NCBI RefSeq assembly: GCF_026241095.1
Contig: NZ_JAPFGB010000011.1
Coordinates: 162,058-203,412 of the forward strand
Direction: 5' to 3'
Length of the DNA: 41,355 nt
Source of the DNA: Saccharopolyspora sp. NFXS83
Lineage (GTDB): Bacteria > Actinomycetota > Actinomycetes > Mycobacteriales > Pseudonocardiaceae
Part shown: piece after piece, positions 19,215 through 27,996 of the stretch
How the letters are laid out: every line of letters starts with the position of its first letter
How positions within the stretch are numbered: position 1 is the first letter of the stretch
Notes under the pieces: generated by a model
Told to the model about the DNA's origin: nothing
What the model saw: only the letters and a program-made list of their open reading frames with translations
The model's database searches: none
Made by a program: the position numbers and the translations under genes

Positions 19215-19939
19215 GCACGCCGGACCAGGGAGAGGATCGCGTCGTGGGGGACACGGCAGGCACCGCGCAGAGCACCGGCGCGGACGGCGCTCCGGAGCGC
19301 ACCTCGGACGGCGCCGCCGAGACCGAAGTCTTGGAAGGCGACCACTGGGCGCTGCTCATCGACCCGAACTACGAACCGGAGCAGCCGGGCGACCCCGTGC
19401 CGGAGGAGGCCATCGTCGGCGCCTGGTACGTCGACGAGGGCGGGGTTCCGCAGCGCTTCACGCCCAACCACGCCTACCGGCCGTCGAGCCCGGACGTGCC
19501 GACCGACCCGTTGGACGCCCAGCTGCGGCTGGCCGCGCGCGGGGAGGCCTCCGCGGAGGACTTCGTCGCGACCCTGCCCGGCGCGACCTTCTGCATCGCG
19601 CTGGACGAGGACGACTCCGCGATCGTGACCCGCGCCCCGGACGGGTGCCCGTCGGTGCTGGTGGTCACCGCGCTCGCGCACGCGCACCGGCTGCACGTCC
19701 CCTCCTGGCAGGAGATCACCGCCGAGCGGCTCGCCGCGCTGCTGCCCGCGGAAGGCGTCGACCTGCTGTTCAACCCGGGCGCCGAGGCGTCGGTCCGGCT
19801 CGGCGCGGACGAATTCCGCCACGCCCTCGCCCAGGAACGGAGCCCGGCCGCCGAGGACCCGGGCGGTTCCGGGATCACCGGGGCCGGGGATCGCCGGAAC
19901 GAGCAGGTCGCGGGCGGCCGGGCGCCGAGCGGTTCGTGA
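19211..19939 (+). CDS. Type VII secretion system-associated (SseB-like) protein 2
   Basis: 242 residues from the GTG at 19211, which overlaps the previous stop as GTGA and implies translational coupling; a GTG at 19244 is an alternative start. An acidic/Ala-rich N-terminal extension of about 45 residues precedes the family core: HWALLIDPNY, EEAIVGAWYVDEG, FTPNHAYRPSSPD, PTDPLDAQL, IALDEDD, APDGCPSVLVVTA and GVDLLFNPGAEASVRL. A polar C-terminal tail of about 30 residues follows. It is a paralog of 18624-19214 and of the pair at 21022-22253. The frame stays open a long way upstream, but that part lies over the neighbouring gene and is not taken as coding. Confidence 0.87.
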   Translation: MSTPDQGEDRVVGDTAGTAQSTGADGAPERTSDGAAETEVLEGDHWALLIDPNYEPEQPGDPVPEEAIVGAWYVDEGGVPQRFTPNHAYRPSSPDVPTDPLDAQLRLAARGEASAEDFVATLPGATFCIALDEDDSAIVTRAPDGCPSVLVVTALAHAHRLHVPSWQEITAERLAALLPAEGVDLLFNPGAEASVRLGADEFRHALAQERSPAAEDPGGSGITGAGDRRNEQVAGGRAPSGS

Positions 19940-20032
19940 GGGTTTGGCCGACGCCCGGAGCCCCGGCACCGGGTCGTACCTGAGCCGCGAACGCGTCGTG
20001 GGATCCTCTTCCACAGGAGAGGGAGGTGTGCG

Positions 20033-20995
20033 GTGTCCACTGCCGATCGAATGCACGAGCTGCTGCTGCACGTGGCGGGACGGGTGCCGGACGACTTCCT
20101 CGCCTCGGCGAGGGAGAAGCTGGCCAACGGCGCGGTCGGAGAGGTCGCCGGTTCGATCTGCGAACGGCTCGCGCAGGACAAGGTCTCGGTGACCATCGCG
20201 CAAGCCGGACTGCTCAGCGAGCTCGTCGACGACGGTGCCTCCGCCGTGTTCACCGGCATCCCCATCGCCGACGAGGCACCGCCCTCGGTGTGGCTGTTCG
20301 ACGGGGACGACATGCCGGAGCGGACCGCCGAGACGACCGCCGCGCTGATCGCGGTGCTGTCCCGGAACCCCGCCGCCCTCGGCCTCTGGATCGCGTGGCG
20401 CAAACCCTTCCGCGGCGAGGGGCAGCGGCTCCCCGTCCACGTGGTGACCGTCGACGACTCCGGCGACCAGCCCCGCCTCAGCGGTGAGCTGCACCGCGCG
20501 CTGGCCGGCCACCCCGACGTGCCGCGGATCGAGGTCGTCGGCCCGGAGGACGTGCCCGCCTACCAGCGGGCCGCGCGCGGGCGCGGCACCTTGGCGTGGG
20601 CGGCGACCGAACCCGGCGAGCTGCAGGTGGCCCGGGTCTTCGACCGGGTCGACCCGGAGCGCGGCCCCGAATTCGACCGGAACCACCCGATCCTGGAGCA
20701 GGCGGAGCTCAACCACGTCCTGGAGTACCTGCGTTCCGGCGAGGTCCTGCTGAGCACCGGCGCGGTGCTGGACGACGTCGTCGAGCCCGAGCGCGGCGGG
20801 GTCGTGCCCACCAGCTACCGCGGCGACGGGACCTGGCTGTGGCCGGACGCCATCGCCTACTACCTGGAGCAGCACGGGCTCGCTCCCGATGAGCGACTCC
20901 TGGAGCACATCCGCGACGTGGGCAACCCGCCCGCTCGGATGGACGCGGTGAGCACCCACCGTGCACTGCGCCACCTGCTCGAACCGCCCAACTGA
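20033..20995 (+). CDS. Conserved actinobacterial protein of unknown function
   Basis: 320 residues from the GTG at 20033, which has a good ribosome binding site (GGAGAGGGAGG) just upstream. The N-terminal ~70 residues are helical (LLLHVAGRVPDDFLASAREKL). The middle alternates strands and helices (SVWLFDGDDMPERTAE, LWIAWRKPF). The C-terminal part carries LSTGAVLDDVVEP and GDGTWLWPDAIAYYLE, which I recall as a recurrent motif in actinobacterial proteins of unknown function found near secreted-toxin loci. No signal peptide or transmembrane segment is present. Placement between two pairs of SseB-like paralogs suggests a cytosolic partner, immunity protein or chaperone; none is proven. No enzyme motif was recognised. 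Confidence 0.85.
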   Translation: MSTADRMHELLLHVAGRVPDDFLASAREKLANGAVGEVAGSICERLAQDKVSVTIAQAGLLSELVDDGASAVFTGIPIADEAPPSVWLFDGDDMPERTAETTAALIAVLSRNPAALGLWIAWRKPFRGEGQRLPVHVVTVDDSGDQPRLSGELHRALAGHPDVPRIEVVGPEDVPAYQRAARGRGTLAWAATEPGELQVARVFDRVDPERGPEFDRNHPILEQAELNHVLEYLRSGEVLLSTGAVLDDVVEPERGGVVPTSYRGDGTWLWPDAIAYYLEQHGLAPDERLLEHIRDVGNPPARMDAVSTHRALRHLLEPPN

Positions 20996-21021
20996 CATCC
21001 CGGCAGGTGAGGAGGATGACC

Positions 21022-21657
21022 ATGCCGCCCGAGACCGGTGAAGGCGACTCGAACTGGTATCTGCTGATGGATCCGGGCTGGGCCCCGGCAGCGGAGGAGA
21101 CCGAACCCCCGCTCGCGTCCATCATGGGCCTGTGGGCGGTGGGCGAGGACGGTGAACTGGGCCGGTTCCGCGCCAACCCCGAGTACGCGCCCAGCGACCC
21201 GAACGCCCCGGCCGACCCGCTCGACGGCTTGTTCCGGCTGCTGACCGCGCGCCGCGCGGAGCCGGACCAGGTGCGGCTGCTGCTGCGCGACAGCGAGGTC
21301 GAAGTGGCGTTGGGTCCGGGCGGCGGGCCGCTGGTGGTCCGGTCCCCCGACGACGTCGCCTGCCTGCTGGTCGCCACCTCACCGGCGTACCGCCTCGCCT
21401 CCGACAAGGTCGGCTCGTGGTGGCGCACCGGCGTCGAAGGCCTCGTCGACCTGCTGCCCGACGGCACCGACGTGCTGTTCAACCCGGGCAGTCCCGGCTC
21501 GTTGCGGCTGGTGGCGAACTTCGTGCGGTCCGCGCGGAAGCCGTCGGCGGAGCAGCTCGCCTCGGCGCGCACCAGCCTGCCCACCGCGGCGGGCGAGGAC
21601 CTGCGGCTGCTGGCGTGGCGGATCGAGGCGGAGCCGAACGGGGAGGAAACCCGATGA
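21022..21657 (+). CDS. Type VII secretion system-associated (SseB-like) protein 3
   Basis: 211 residues. ATG at 21022 is chosen because GGAGG (21011-21015) lies six bases upstream; GTG 21007 and ATG 21016 overlap that site. The family series is WYLLMDPGW, ASIMGLWAVGEDG, FRANPEYAPSDP, PADPLDG, a divergent middle (VEVALGPGGG) and GTDVLFNPGSPGSLRL. It is the most divergent of the four paralogs: the usual IALDE motif is replaced and a 35-residue C-terminal extension is added. The stop overlaps the next ATG (ATGA), so it is probably coupled to it. Confidence 0.87.
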   Translation: MPPETGEGDSNWYLLMDPGWAPAAEETEPPLASIMGLWAVGEDGELGRFRANPEYAPSDPNAPADPLDGLFRLLTARRAEPDQVRLLLRDSEVEVALGPGGGPLVVRSPDDVACLLVATSPAYRLASDKVGSWWRTGVEGLVDLLPDGTDVLFNPGSPGSLRLVANFVRSARKPSAEQLASARTSLPTAAGEDLRLLAWRIEAEPNGEETR

Positions 21658-22253
21658 GCGAGGAACCCCTTGCGGAACCGGCGCCGGAACCGGACCGGGA
21701 ATCGGCGCCGACCGATTGGATGATGCTCACCGACCCGGCGTGGACGCCGGAGGACGAGCAGAGCGAGCCCCCTGGCGAGGTGCTGCTCGGCGGCTGGCCG
21801 ATGTGGCCGGACGGTTCCTGGGGCCGCTTCCAAGCCAACCCCGGTTACCGGCCGATGAACCCGGATTCTCCGAGCGACCCGGTGGACGCGGTGCTGCGCC
21901 TGATGGTGCGCGACGACTACGGCGCCGACGCGCTGCTGTCGGTTCTGGAGGACACCGCGCTGGAGATCGCGCTCGACGAGAACGGCGTCGCGGTCGTCGA
22001 CCGCGCCCCGGACGGCGTGCCTTCGGTCCTGGTGGTCACCGCGCCGATCCACCGCGACCGCGTCGGGGCCGACGACTGGCGCGGCACCCACGCCGCCGAG
22101 ATCGCCGAAGCGCTGCCGGAGACCGGGGTCGACGTGCTGCTGAACCCGAACTCGCCCGCTTCGATGCGGCTGTCCGCGGACGCCTTGCGCGAGCACTTGG
22201 CGTCCGCGCCGGACGACGCCGCCCAAGGACCGGTCCGCACGGAGATCGGATAG
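21654..22253 (+). CDS. Type VII secretion system-associated (SseB-like) protein 4
   Basis: 199 residues from the ATG at 21654, overlapping the previous stop, with GGGGAGGAA upstream inside the preceding gene. The motifs are DWMMLTDPAW, GEVLLGGWPMWPDG, FQANPGYRPMNPDS, SDPVDAVL, IALDENG, APDGVPSVLVVTAP and GVDVLLNPNSPASMRL. It is close in length and sequence to paralog 1. A 293-bp stretch without a clear gene follows before the AAA+ gene. It is probably cytosolic; an accessory role for the giant protein is inferred from context. Confidence 0.88.
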   Translation: MSEEPLAEPAPEPDRESAPTDWMMLTDPAWTPEDEQSEPPGEVLLGGWPMWPDGSWGRFQANPGYRPMNPDSPSDPVDAVLRLMVRDDYGADALLSVLEDTALEIALDENGVAVVDRAPDGVPSVLVVTAPIHRDRVGADDWRGTHAAEIAEALPETGVDVLLNPNSPASMRLSADALREHLASAPDDAAQGPVRTEIG

Positions 22254-22546
22254 CGTTGTGACGTGGGGGCGCCGTCGAGGCGGCCCATGAAGGATGTCCC
22301 CAGGATCAGCGGTCCGCCGGGGTCGCTGCTTCGCGGGGACGGTGAGAACGGCTATGACTGAGAGCATTGCCGCAGCGAACCGCGGAACCGCCCGTCGACA
22401 GGGTGGACGCGGGCATTCGCGGGGGCGCCCCGTCGCGCACCACGATTCCGACCGCATCGGGTGCTACCACGCCGCGCGGGGTGCCGGGAGCCGGTCGTCG
22501 GGGACGTGGCGGTCGTACGCACGGTGAGTACGGAGGAACCGGGAAC

Positions 22547-24955
22547 GTGAGCCAGAACGTCATCATGGTCACCCAGGGCACTGGCCAGGGGCACCGGAGC
22601 ATCGGCGACGCCGTCGACAGCGCGTCCGAGGGTGCGGTGATCGTGGTGGGGCCGGGCCGCTACACCGAGAACCTGGTGCTGACCAAAGCCATCACCATCA
22701 CCGCGGAGGACGGGCCGGGCACCGTCCGGATCGTCGCGCACAAGGGCGTAGCGGTCGCGCTGGCCGCTGATTCCGCCGCGCTGTCCGGAGTGACGGTCGA
22801 CGCCATCGACGGGGAGAACCCGGCGGTGCTCGCGACCGCGGGTCAGCTCACCCTCACCGAGTGCGAGGTGCGCGCCAGCGGCTGGGCGGCGATCTACGCC
22901 CGGGACGCCGGCAGCGTCCTGATGCGCGAGTGCAAGGTCCGCAACCAGGTCGGCGCCGGCGTCGTGGTCACCGCCGCGCAGGGCGGCGTGCTGGACTCCT
23001 GCGAGCTGCTCGAACTGGGCACCTCCGCGGTGGTCGTCGCCGATGGCGGGGGCCTGACCGTCCGGGCCTGCGTGGTGCGGGAAGCCGCGGGCAACGGCAT
23101 CTGCTTGAACGGCCGTGGCCGCATCACCGTCGAGGACACCACCGTCGCGGGCACCTCGAAGCCCGCCATCGCGGTCGAGCAGCACGCCCAGCTCACCGCC
23201 ACCCGCCTGAACGTCGTCGACAGCCGCGGCATCGGGTTCTACCTGGCCAGCTCCGAGTCGGTGCAGCTGGAGGAGTGCCGGGTCGAGCGGGCCGGGGCGG
23301 AAGGCATCTACGTCGCCGAGAACTGCGCGCCGATCATGCGCGGCTGCCGCGTGCAGGGTTCGCGCGGCCGCGGCTTGCACTTCGCCGGTCGGGCCGCCGG
23401 TGAGATCAGCCGCTGCGAAGTGTCCGATGTGGACGGAATCGGCATCGGCGTGACCGAGCGCAGCGTTCCCGAGTTCGACCAGACCACGGTGTCGGCCTGC
23501 ACCAGCGGTGTCCGGGTGGACGACGGTTCCGACCCGTTCTTCAGGCGGCTGCGCGTGGTCGGCAGCGATGGTGCGGCCATCGCCGTCGACACCGGCGCGC
23601 GAGGTCGGCTGGAGAACGTCGAGATCGACCAGACCGGCGACGCCGGCCTGGAGGTCACCGGGGAAGCCCGGCCGGCCGTCAGCGGCTTGAGCGTTCGCCG
23701 CGCCGGTGCCGCCGGGGTCTCGGTGAACGGCGCCGCGCTGTCGCTCGGCAACTGCGACATCACCGAGTCCGCGGGGGACGGCGTGCTCGCCGGAGCCGGT
23801 GCCGACGTGTCGCTGCAGAAGTGCCGCGTGCACGGCAGCCGCGGTACGGGCTGCCGGTTCGCCGAAGGCGCCTCCGGCTCCGTCATCGACTCGGAGTTCA
23901 CCGGCAACGCCTCCGACGGCGTGCACCTGGAGACCGAGGACTCGGTGCAGCTGTCCGGCTGCACGGTCCGCGACAACCGGGGCAGCGGTGTCCGCCAGCT
24001 CAAGCCGAGCGCGAAGATCACCGTCGAGAATCTGATCAGCGGTGGCAACGGCGCGCAGGACGCCTACGGCAGCTCCGCGTCCGCCCCGGCCGACCCGCCC
24101 GCGGACCAGCCCTCCCAGGAGACCCGCGACCGGGCGCCCAGCGGTTCCGACCCGCTCGGCGAGCTGAACCGGCTCGTCGGCCTGGACGGCGTGAAGCGGG
24201 AGGTGAACTCGCTGGTCAACCTGAACAAGATGGCCAAGCGGCGGGTCGACGCGGGCCTGTCGGCGCCGCCGATGGCCCGGCACCTCGTCTTCGCCGGAGC
24301 GCCCGGCACCGGCAAGACCACGGTCGCCCGGATCTACGGCCAGATCCTCGCTGAACTGGGCGTGCTGCGCTCCGGCCACCTCATCGAGGTGGCGCGGGCC
24401 GACCTGGTCGCGCAGATCATCGGTGGTACCGCGATCAAGACCACCGAGGCGTTCAACACCGCGCTCGGCGGCGTCCTGTTCATCGACGAGGCGTACACGC
24501 TCAGCTCCGGTCGCGGCGGCAGCGGGCCGGACTTCGGCCGGGAAGCGATCGACACCTTGGTGAAGCTGATGGAGGACCACCGCGACGACGTCGTGGTGAT
24601 CGCCGCCGGCTACTCGAAGGAGATGCAGGACTTCCTCAGCGCCAACCCCGGCATGGAATCCCGGTTCAGCCGGACCATCGAGTTCGCGAACTACTCGCCG
24701 GAGGAACTGGTCACGATCGTCGAGACGCAGTGCCGCAAGCACGATTACAAGCTCGACGAGGACGCCGTCGGGGTGCTGCTGGAGTACTTCGAGGGCATCC
24801 CCAAGGACGGCACCTTCGGCAACGGCCGTACGGCTCGCCGCGTGTTCGAGGCGATGACCGACCGGCAGGCGTCCCGGCTCGCCGCGGACGTGTCCACCCT
24901 GCCGGACGACCTGACGATCCTCAAGGCCGAAGACCTCGACATCTCCCTGGTCTGA
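22547..24955 (+). CDS. Right-handed beta-helix / CbbX-EccA-like AAA+ ATPase fusion
   Basis: 802 residues from the GTG at 22547, which has CGGAGGA about nine bases upstream; the frame extends to 22367 but that part looks non-coding. Residues about 1-500 form a right-handed parallel beta-helix: many imperfect ~23-residue turns of the type G..V....GA.....C.V......GI.V, ending at IRQL-like VRQLKPSAKITVENL. A Pro/Ser-rich linker joins a CbbX/SpoVK-type AAA+ domain (about 540-802) with Walker A GAPGTGKTT (Lys about 590), Walker B VLFIDEAY (Asp about 647) and ESRFSRTIEF as the arginine/sensor region. EccA of type VII systems has the same class of AAA+ domain with a different N-terminal part. It is likely a cytosolic unfoldase or remodeller whose beta-helix binds substrate. 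It is the last gene of the block and is followed by two hairpins. Confidence 0.92.
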   Translation: MSQNVIMVTQGTGQGHRSIGDAVDSASEGAVIVVGPGRYTENLVLTKAITITAEDGPGTVRIVAHKGVAVALAADSAALSGVTVDAIDGENPAVLATAGQLTLTECEVRASGWAAIYARDAGSVLMRECKVRNQVGAGVVVTAAQGGVLDSCELLELGTSAVVVADGGGLTVRACVVREAAGNGICLNGRGRITVEDTTVAGTSKPAIAVEQHAQLTATRLNVVDSRGIGFYLASSESVQLEECRVERAGAEGIYVAENCAPIMRGCRVQGSRGRGLHFAGRAAGEISRCEVSDVDGIGIGVTERSVPEFDQTTVSACTSGVRVDDGSDPFFRRLRVVGSDGAAIAVDTGARGRLENVEIDQTGDAGLEVTGEARPAVSGLSVRRAGAAGVSVNGAALSLGNCDITESAGDGVLAGAGADVSLQKCRVHGSRGTGCRFAEGASGSVIDSEFTGNASDGVHLETEDSVQLSGCTVRDNRGSGVRQLKPSAKITVENLISGGNGAQDAYGSSASAPADPPADQPSQETRDRAPSGSDPLGELNRLVGLDGVKREVNSLVNLNKMAKRRVDAGLSAPPMARHLVFAGAPGTGKTTVARIYGQILAELGVLRSGHLIEVARADLVAQIIGGTAIKTTEAFNTALGGVLFIDEAYTLSSGRGGSGPDFGREAIDTLVKLMEDHRDDVVVIAAGYSKEMQDFLSANPGMESRFSRTIEFANYSPEELVTIVETQCRKHDYKLDEDAVGVLLEYFEGIPKDGTFGNGRTARRVFEAMTDRQASRLAADVSTLPDDLTILKAEDLDISLV

Positions 24956-24997
24956 TCCTCGGCCCCGCCGGATCCTTTTCGGCCTGGGCTGCGGAAC

Positions 24998-25038
24998 CTC
25001 AGCCGTCTCCCCGCCGTCCTCGCGAGCAGACGGCTGAG
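24998..25038. terminator. Hairpin 1 between convergent genes
   Basis: CTCAGCCGTCT (24998-25008) and AGACGGCTGAG (25028-25038) form a perfect 11-bp inverted repeat with a 19-base loop, 43 bases after the AAA+ stop. No T-run follows, as is usual for GC-rich actinobacteria. Confidence 0.6.
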
Positions 25039-25063
25039 AACCCGCTGCGGTGCCGGGTGCTCG

Positions 25064-25100
25064 GTTGTCCCGTCAGCGACTTCGCCGCTGACGGGACAAC
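25064..25100. terminator. Hairpin 2, perfect 15-bp bidirectional terminator
   Basis: GTTGTCCCGTCAGCG (25064-25078) and its exact reverse complement (25086-25100) are separated by 7 bases. It lies between the ends of two convergent genes (24955 and 25125) and can stop transcription from both sides. Confidence 0.8.
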
Positions 25101-25124
25101 GATCAAGAAATCGCCCGGGATCTC

Positions 25125-27419
25125 CTAGGCCGTGCCGTCGGCCTGCGCGGTCGCTTCGCCGGACTCGACGACGGCCATCGAGACCGTTGCCGTCGTTGAG
25201 GATTCCTGCTTCGCGACCTTGGTGGCGGGCCCGCTCCCAGTCGTCGCCACCGGTGCCACCGCCGCCGAAGCGACGGTCTTCTCGACCGCTCGAACAGGTG
25301 CTTGCGCTCCCGCCACCGCGGTCTTCGCCCCGGAGTCCTCCGCGCGGTCGGCCGCATCGGTCGCATCGGTCGCGGCGTCGGCTTCCGAGGAGTCCTCGCC
25401 TCCGGCGGTGCGCTCCGATCCCGACGAGTCCACGGTTGCGGCGGTGCCCGCAGCTCCCGACGTGTCCGCGCGCCCGGACGCCTCTCCCGTTGCCGGTGCG
25501 GTGTCGGTGTCCGCGACTTCCGCCGTGCCGACGGCCGGTGCGGTGGTGGCCTCGCGGTCACCGTGCTCGGCTGCGCCGCCGCTACCCGGCACCGCATCGG
25601 CCGTCACCGCCGCGCGGTCGGTCGTCGTGAGGTCCGCTGGTGCGGCCCCGGTTTCCGGCGCGGTGCCGCCGGTGTCCGCTCCGCCCGCATCGGTTTTCCC
25701 GGCCACGGCCTCGGCCGCTTCGGAACCGGCGTCCCCGGAGACGGTGGCTCCGGCTTCAGCGATCACGGGGTTGTCGGCCGTGGCGATCCCGGGAACGGGG
25801 GCTCCGGCTTCGGCGGCGCCGGAGGTGTCGGCCGCGGTGGCGCTGGACCCGGTTGCCCCGGTCTTCGCGACGCCGGTGGCTTCGGCGGTCGCCGCTGCGG
25901 CGGTGCCGGGAGCGGTGACCGCCGTGCCGAGGGCGACCCTGATGGTGGCGCCGTCGACCCGCACGGTCTGGGTGGACTCGGTCGCAACCGGCCCGCTCGA
26001 CGTCGTGAGGGGCGGCGCGGCATGTCCGCCCGCAGCGTGCGGAGCGCGGACGCGCAAGGTGGCGGGTTCCTCCTGCGCCACCGTCGCGGAGAGCGCCCTG
26101 GGGAACGCGACCCGACCGCGCAGTTCACCGGCCGCCGCCAGCAACCTCCCGCGCGCGGCCCGGTCGGCGATGCCCAGCACCAGGATCCGCACCCGCGCCA
26201 GTTGTTCGCGGTCCAATCCGACGAGGAGGCGGTTCAGCGCGAGCGGCGCCCCGTCGGGAAGCGGCGTGCAGGGCGTGCCGACGGTTACCGTCAGCCGATC
26301 CGGCTCGAACGCGAGCCGATCCGCCGAAGAGGCGGACGCGGCCTTGCTCGCGGGCACCAGTGCCAACCCGGCGGGCACCACCTTGGCGATGATCTCGTGC
26401 GGAGTCGGCTGCGCCTCCGGCGAACCGCTCCAGCGGAACCCGAGCGGTCCGGCAGGCAACCAGCCGCGCGGCGCCGGATTCGCCTGGACGGCGACGGCGC
26501 TGCCGTCCGGCGAGCAGCGGAGGGCGGCGACGAACGGGCGCCACACCGGGTTGCCCAGCTCATCGGTGAGGTGGGCCGCTTCCGCGCCGCCGCCGTGCTG
26601 GAGGGGGCCGATCGCGGCGACCACGTCGTGCCCGATCATTCGCGCGAGTTCGGTCAGCCACCGGCCGGACGCGATCCCCTGGTCCAGCGGCACGATCTGC
26701 ATCCGCACCCGCATCGCTTCCGGGAATCGACGCAGCAGCGCCGCGGCCTGGGGCGGCACCATCGCCCGGCCACCGAGCACCAACCTCGGGTGGGCGAAGG
26801 AAACCGGGGTCCACCGGGCGACGTCGAGCAGCGGGACGGCCCCGTCCGGGACCGCCGCCAGCCCCGCGGGCACCGGGCGGACGTGCAGGTTGCCGTCGTA
26901 GCCGGAGGTCCGGGGAAGCCGTTCCTCCCACTCCGGCCGGGGGTAGCGGGTGCCGTGGGGTTCGCCGGGACCGTTGCCTGTGAACCGCATCCAGCGGTGG
27001 TCGTCGTCCCCGGTGTAGACGCAGCCCCCGCCCACCAGGCTGAACGAGCCGCTCGGAGCGTAGATATCGGCGGGGAACTCGCGGGCGAGCTTCTGGGCCG
27101 CCGAGCGGCCGCGCGCCCGTTCCCCGAGCGCGGGGACTGCCAGCCACAGCCTGGGGCGTTCGAGGGAGTTGCGGCGCGTCCGCTGCGCCGCGGCCAGCGC
27201 CGACCGGCATGCCTGGCGCAGCGCGGTGCGGAATCCGCTGGCCTGGGCGACGGCCGGGGAGGCCAGCACGAGGCCGTCACCGGGGGCGATCGGAACGGCG
27301 CCGAACAGCCCGGCGCTCTCCTCGTCCGCAGTGGATCTGCGCACGATCAGCACGGTCGAGCCGTGCGACCGCACGATCAGGTCGCGAACCCGCGTGGTCC
27401 CGGATTCGGGGTCTGGCAT
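25125..27419 (-). CDS. T7SS-locus paralog with Ala/Thr-rich tail, no toxin domain
   Basis: 764 residues from the ATG at 27419. This start is preferred over the in-frame GTG at 27440 because the paralog at 27997-30876 starts at the matching Met and shares the upstream sequence AACGAGAGCG. The core (residues 1 to about 445) matches the paralog: RVRDLIVR.HGSTVLIV, APGDGLVLASP, FRTALRQACRSAL, RLWLAVP, AQKLAREFPADIYAPSG, PPQAAALLRRFPE, GNPVWRPF, PHEIIAKVVPAGLAL, LTVTVG.PCTPLP and RVRILVLGIA. It looks like three repeated Rossmann-like units. The last ~300 residues are Ala/Thr/Gly/Glu-rich and end without a folded domain, where the paralog carries an ADP-ribosyltransferase-like domain. It may be a binding partner, decoy or donor for C-terminal exchange. 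Function unknown. Confidence 0.88.
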   Translation of the reverse strand: MPDPESGTTRVRDLIVRSHGSTVLIVRRSTADEESAGLFGAVPIAPGDGLVLASPAVAQASGFRTALRQACRSALAAAQRTRRNSLERPRLWLAVPALGERARGRSAAQKLAREFPADIYAPSGSFSLVGGGCVYTGDDDHRWMRFTGNGPGEPHGTRYPRPEWEERLPRTSGYDGNLHVRPVPAGLAAVPDGAVPLLDVARWTPVSFAHPRLVLGGRAMVPPQAAALLRRFPEAMRVRMQIVPLDQGIASGRWLTELARMIGHDVVAAIGPLQHGGGAEAAHLTDELGNPVWRPFVAALRCSPDGSAVAVQANPAPRGWLPAGPLGFRWSGSPEAQPTPHEIIAKVVPAGLALVPASKAASASSADRLAFEPDRLTVTVGTPCTPLPDGAPLALNRLLVGLDREQLARVRILVLGIADRAARGRLLAAAGELRGRVAFPRALSATVAQEEPATLRVRAPHAAGGHAAPPLTTSSGPVATESTQTVRVDGATIRVALGTAVTAPGTAAAATAEATGVAKTGATGSSATAADTSGAAEAGAPVPGIATADNPVIAEAGATVSGDAGSEAAEAVAGKTDAGGADTGGTAPETGAAPADLTTTDRAAVTADAVPGSGGAAEHGDREATTAPAVGTAEVADTDTAPATGEASGRADTSGAAGTAATVDSSGSERTAGGEDSSEADAATDATDAADRAEDSGAKTAVAGAQAPVRAVEKTVASAAVAPVATTGSGPATKVAKQESSTTATVSMAVVESGEATAQADGTA

Positions 27420-27996
27420 CGATTCGCTCTCGTTCTCCACGCTCGGAGGTCCGCTGCCGGTCCGTTCGCGCGGCGAGTCCGCCGCGCCGATCCGTCGACG
27501 AGTCCGGCCGGTCGGGGACCCGTGCGCCGGTTCGGCGCCGCCCGCGTTCCGGGGCGGGCCGACGAACGGCCAGATCGCTGGGCCATCGCCGACGTTGGCC
27601 TCGATGGGGGCTCGCGTTCGCCCGGATCAGCGCCGACCGCGGCTCCGCTGGGTGTGCACTGAGAAGAACAGTAGCACCGGACCGGTGACGCGAGCCGTGC
27701 TGCGCCGACTCGCAGTGATCATCGGATGCGCGCCGGTACGACCCGCGACCGGACGGCTCACGGCATCCGGAACGCTCGCGGAAGCGGCGGCGCGGGACGT
27801 CGTCCTCGCAGCTCAGGGGTGGTGTCGTGAGGTGCGGGACGTCCGGGCGTCGGGTTTCCCGGTGGCGCGGTGGGCAGGCTCGCGCCGGGCTCTCGGGGGA
27901 TTTCCCTGCGAGGAGGGACCGCGCGCTCGTCGGCTCCCGGACGCGGTGGCGCCGGGCGGCCGGTTCGGCGGCAGGCGCCGGGGCTCACCGGGCCGC
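27420..27996. other. 577-bp intergenic stretch upstream of the tail-only paralog
   Basis: No gene is supported here. On the minus strand a TACTGT (TANNNT) hexamer near 27670 could be a -10 element for the 27419 start, about 250 bases upstream. A small palindrome CACCGGACCGGTG lies next to it. No convincing -35 was found. The rest shows nothing recognisable. Confidence 0.4.

Noticed and set aside
22367-22546. N-terminal extension of the AAA+ fusion protein from 22367
   Set aside because: The extension is Arg/Gly-rich without conserved features, and GTG 22547 has a good ribosome binding site right before the first beta-helix turn.
25302-27662. Long plus-strand frames across the two minus-strand paralogs (25302-27662 and 27169-29958)
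   Set aside because: They lie antisense to genes with clear homologous cores and have low-complexity Arg/Gly-rich translations.
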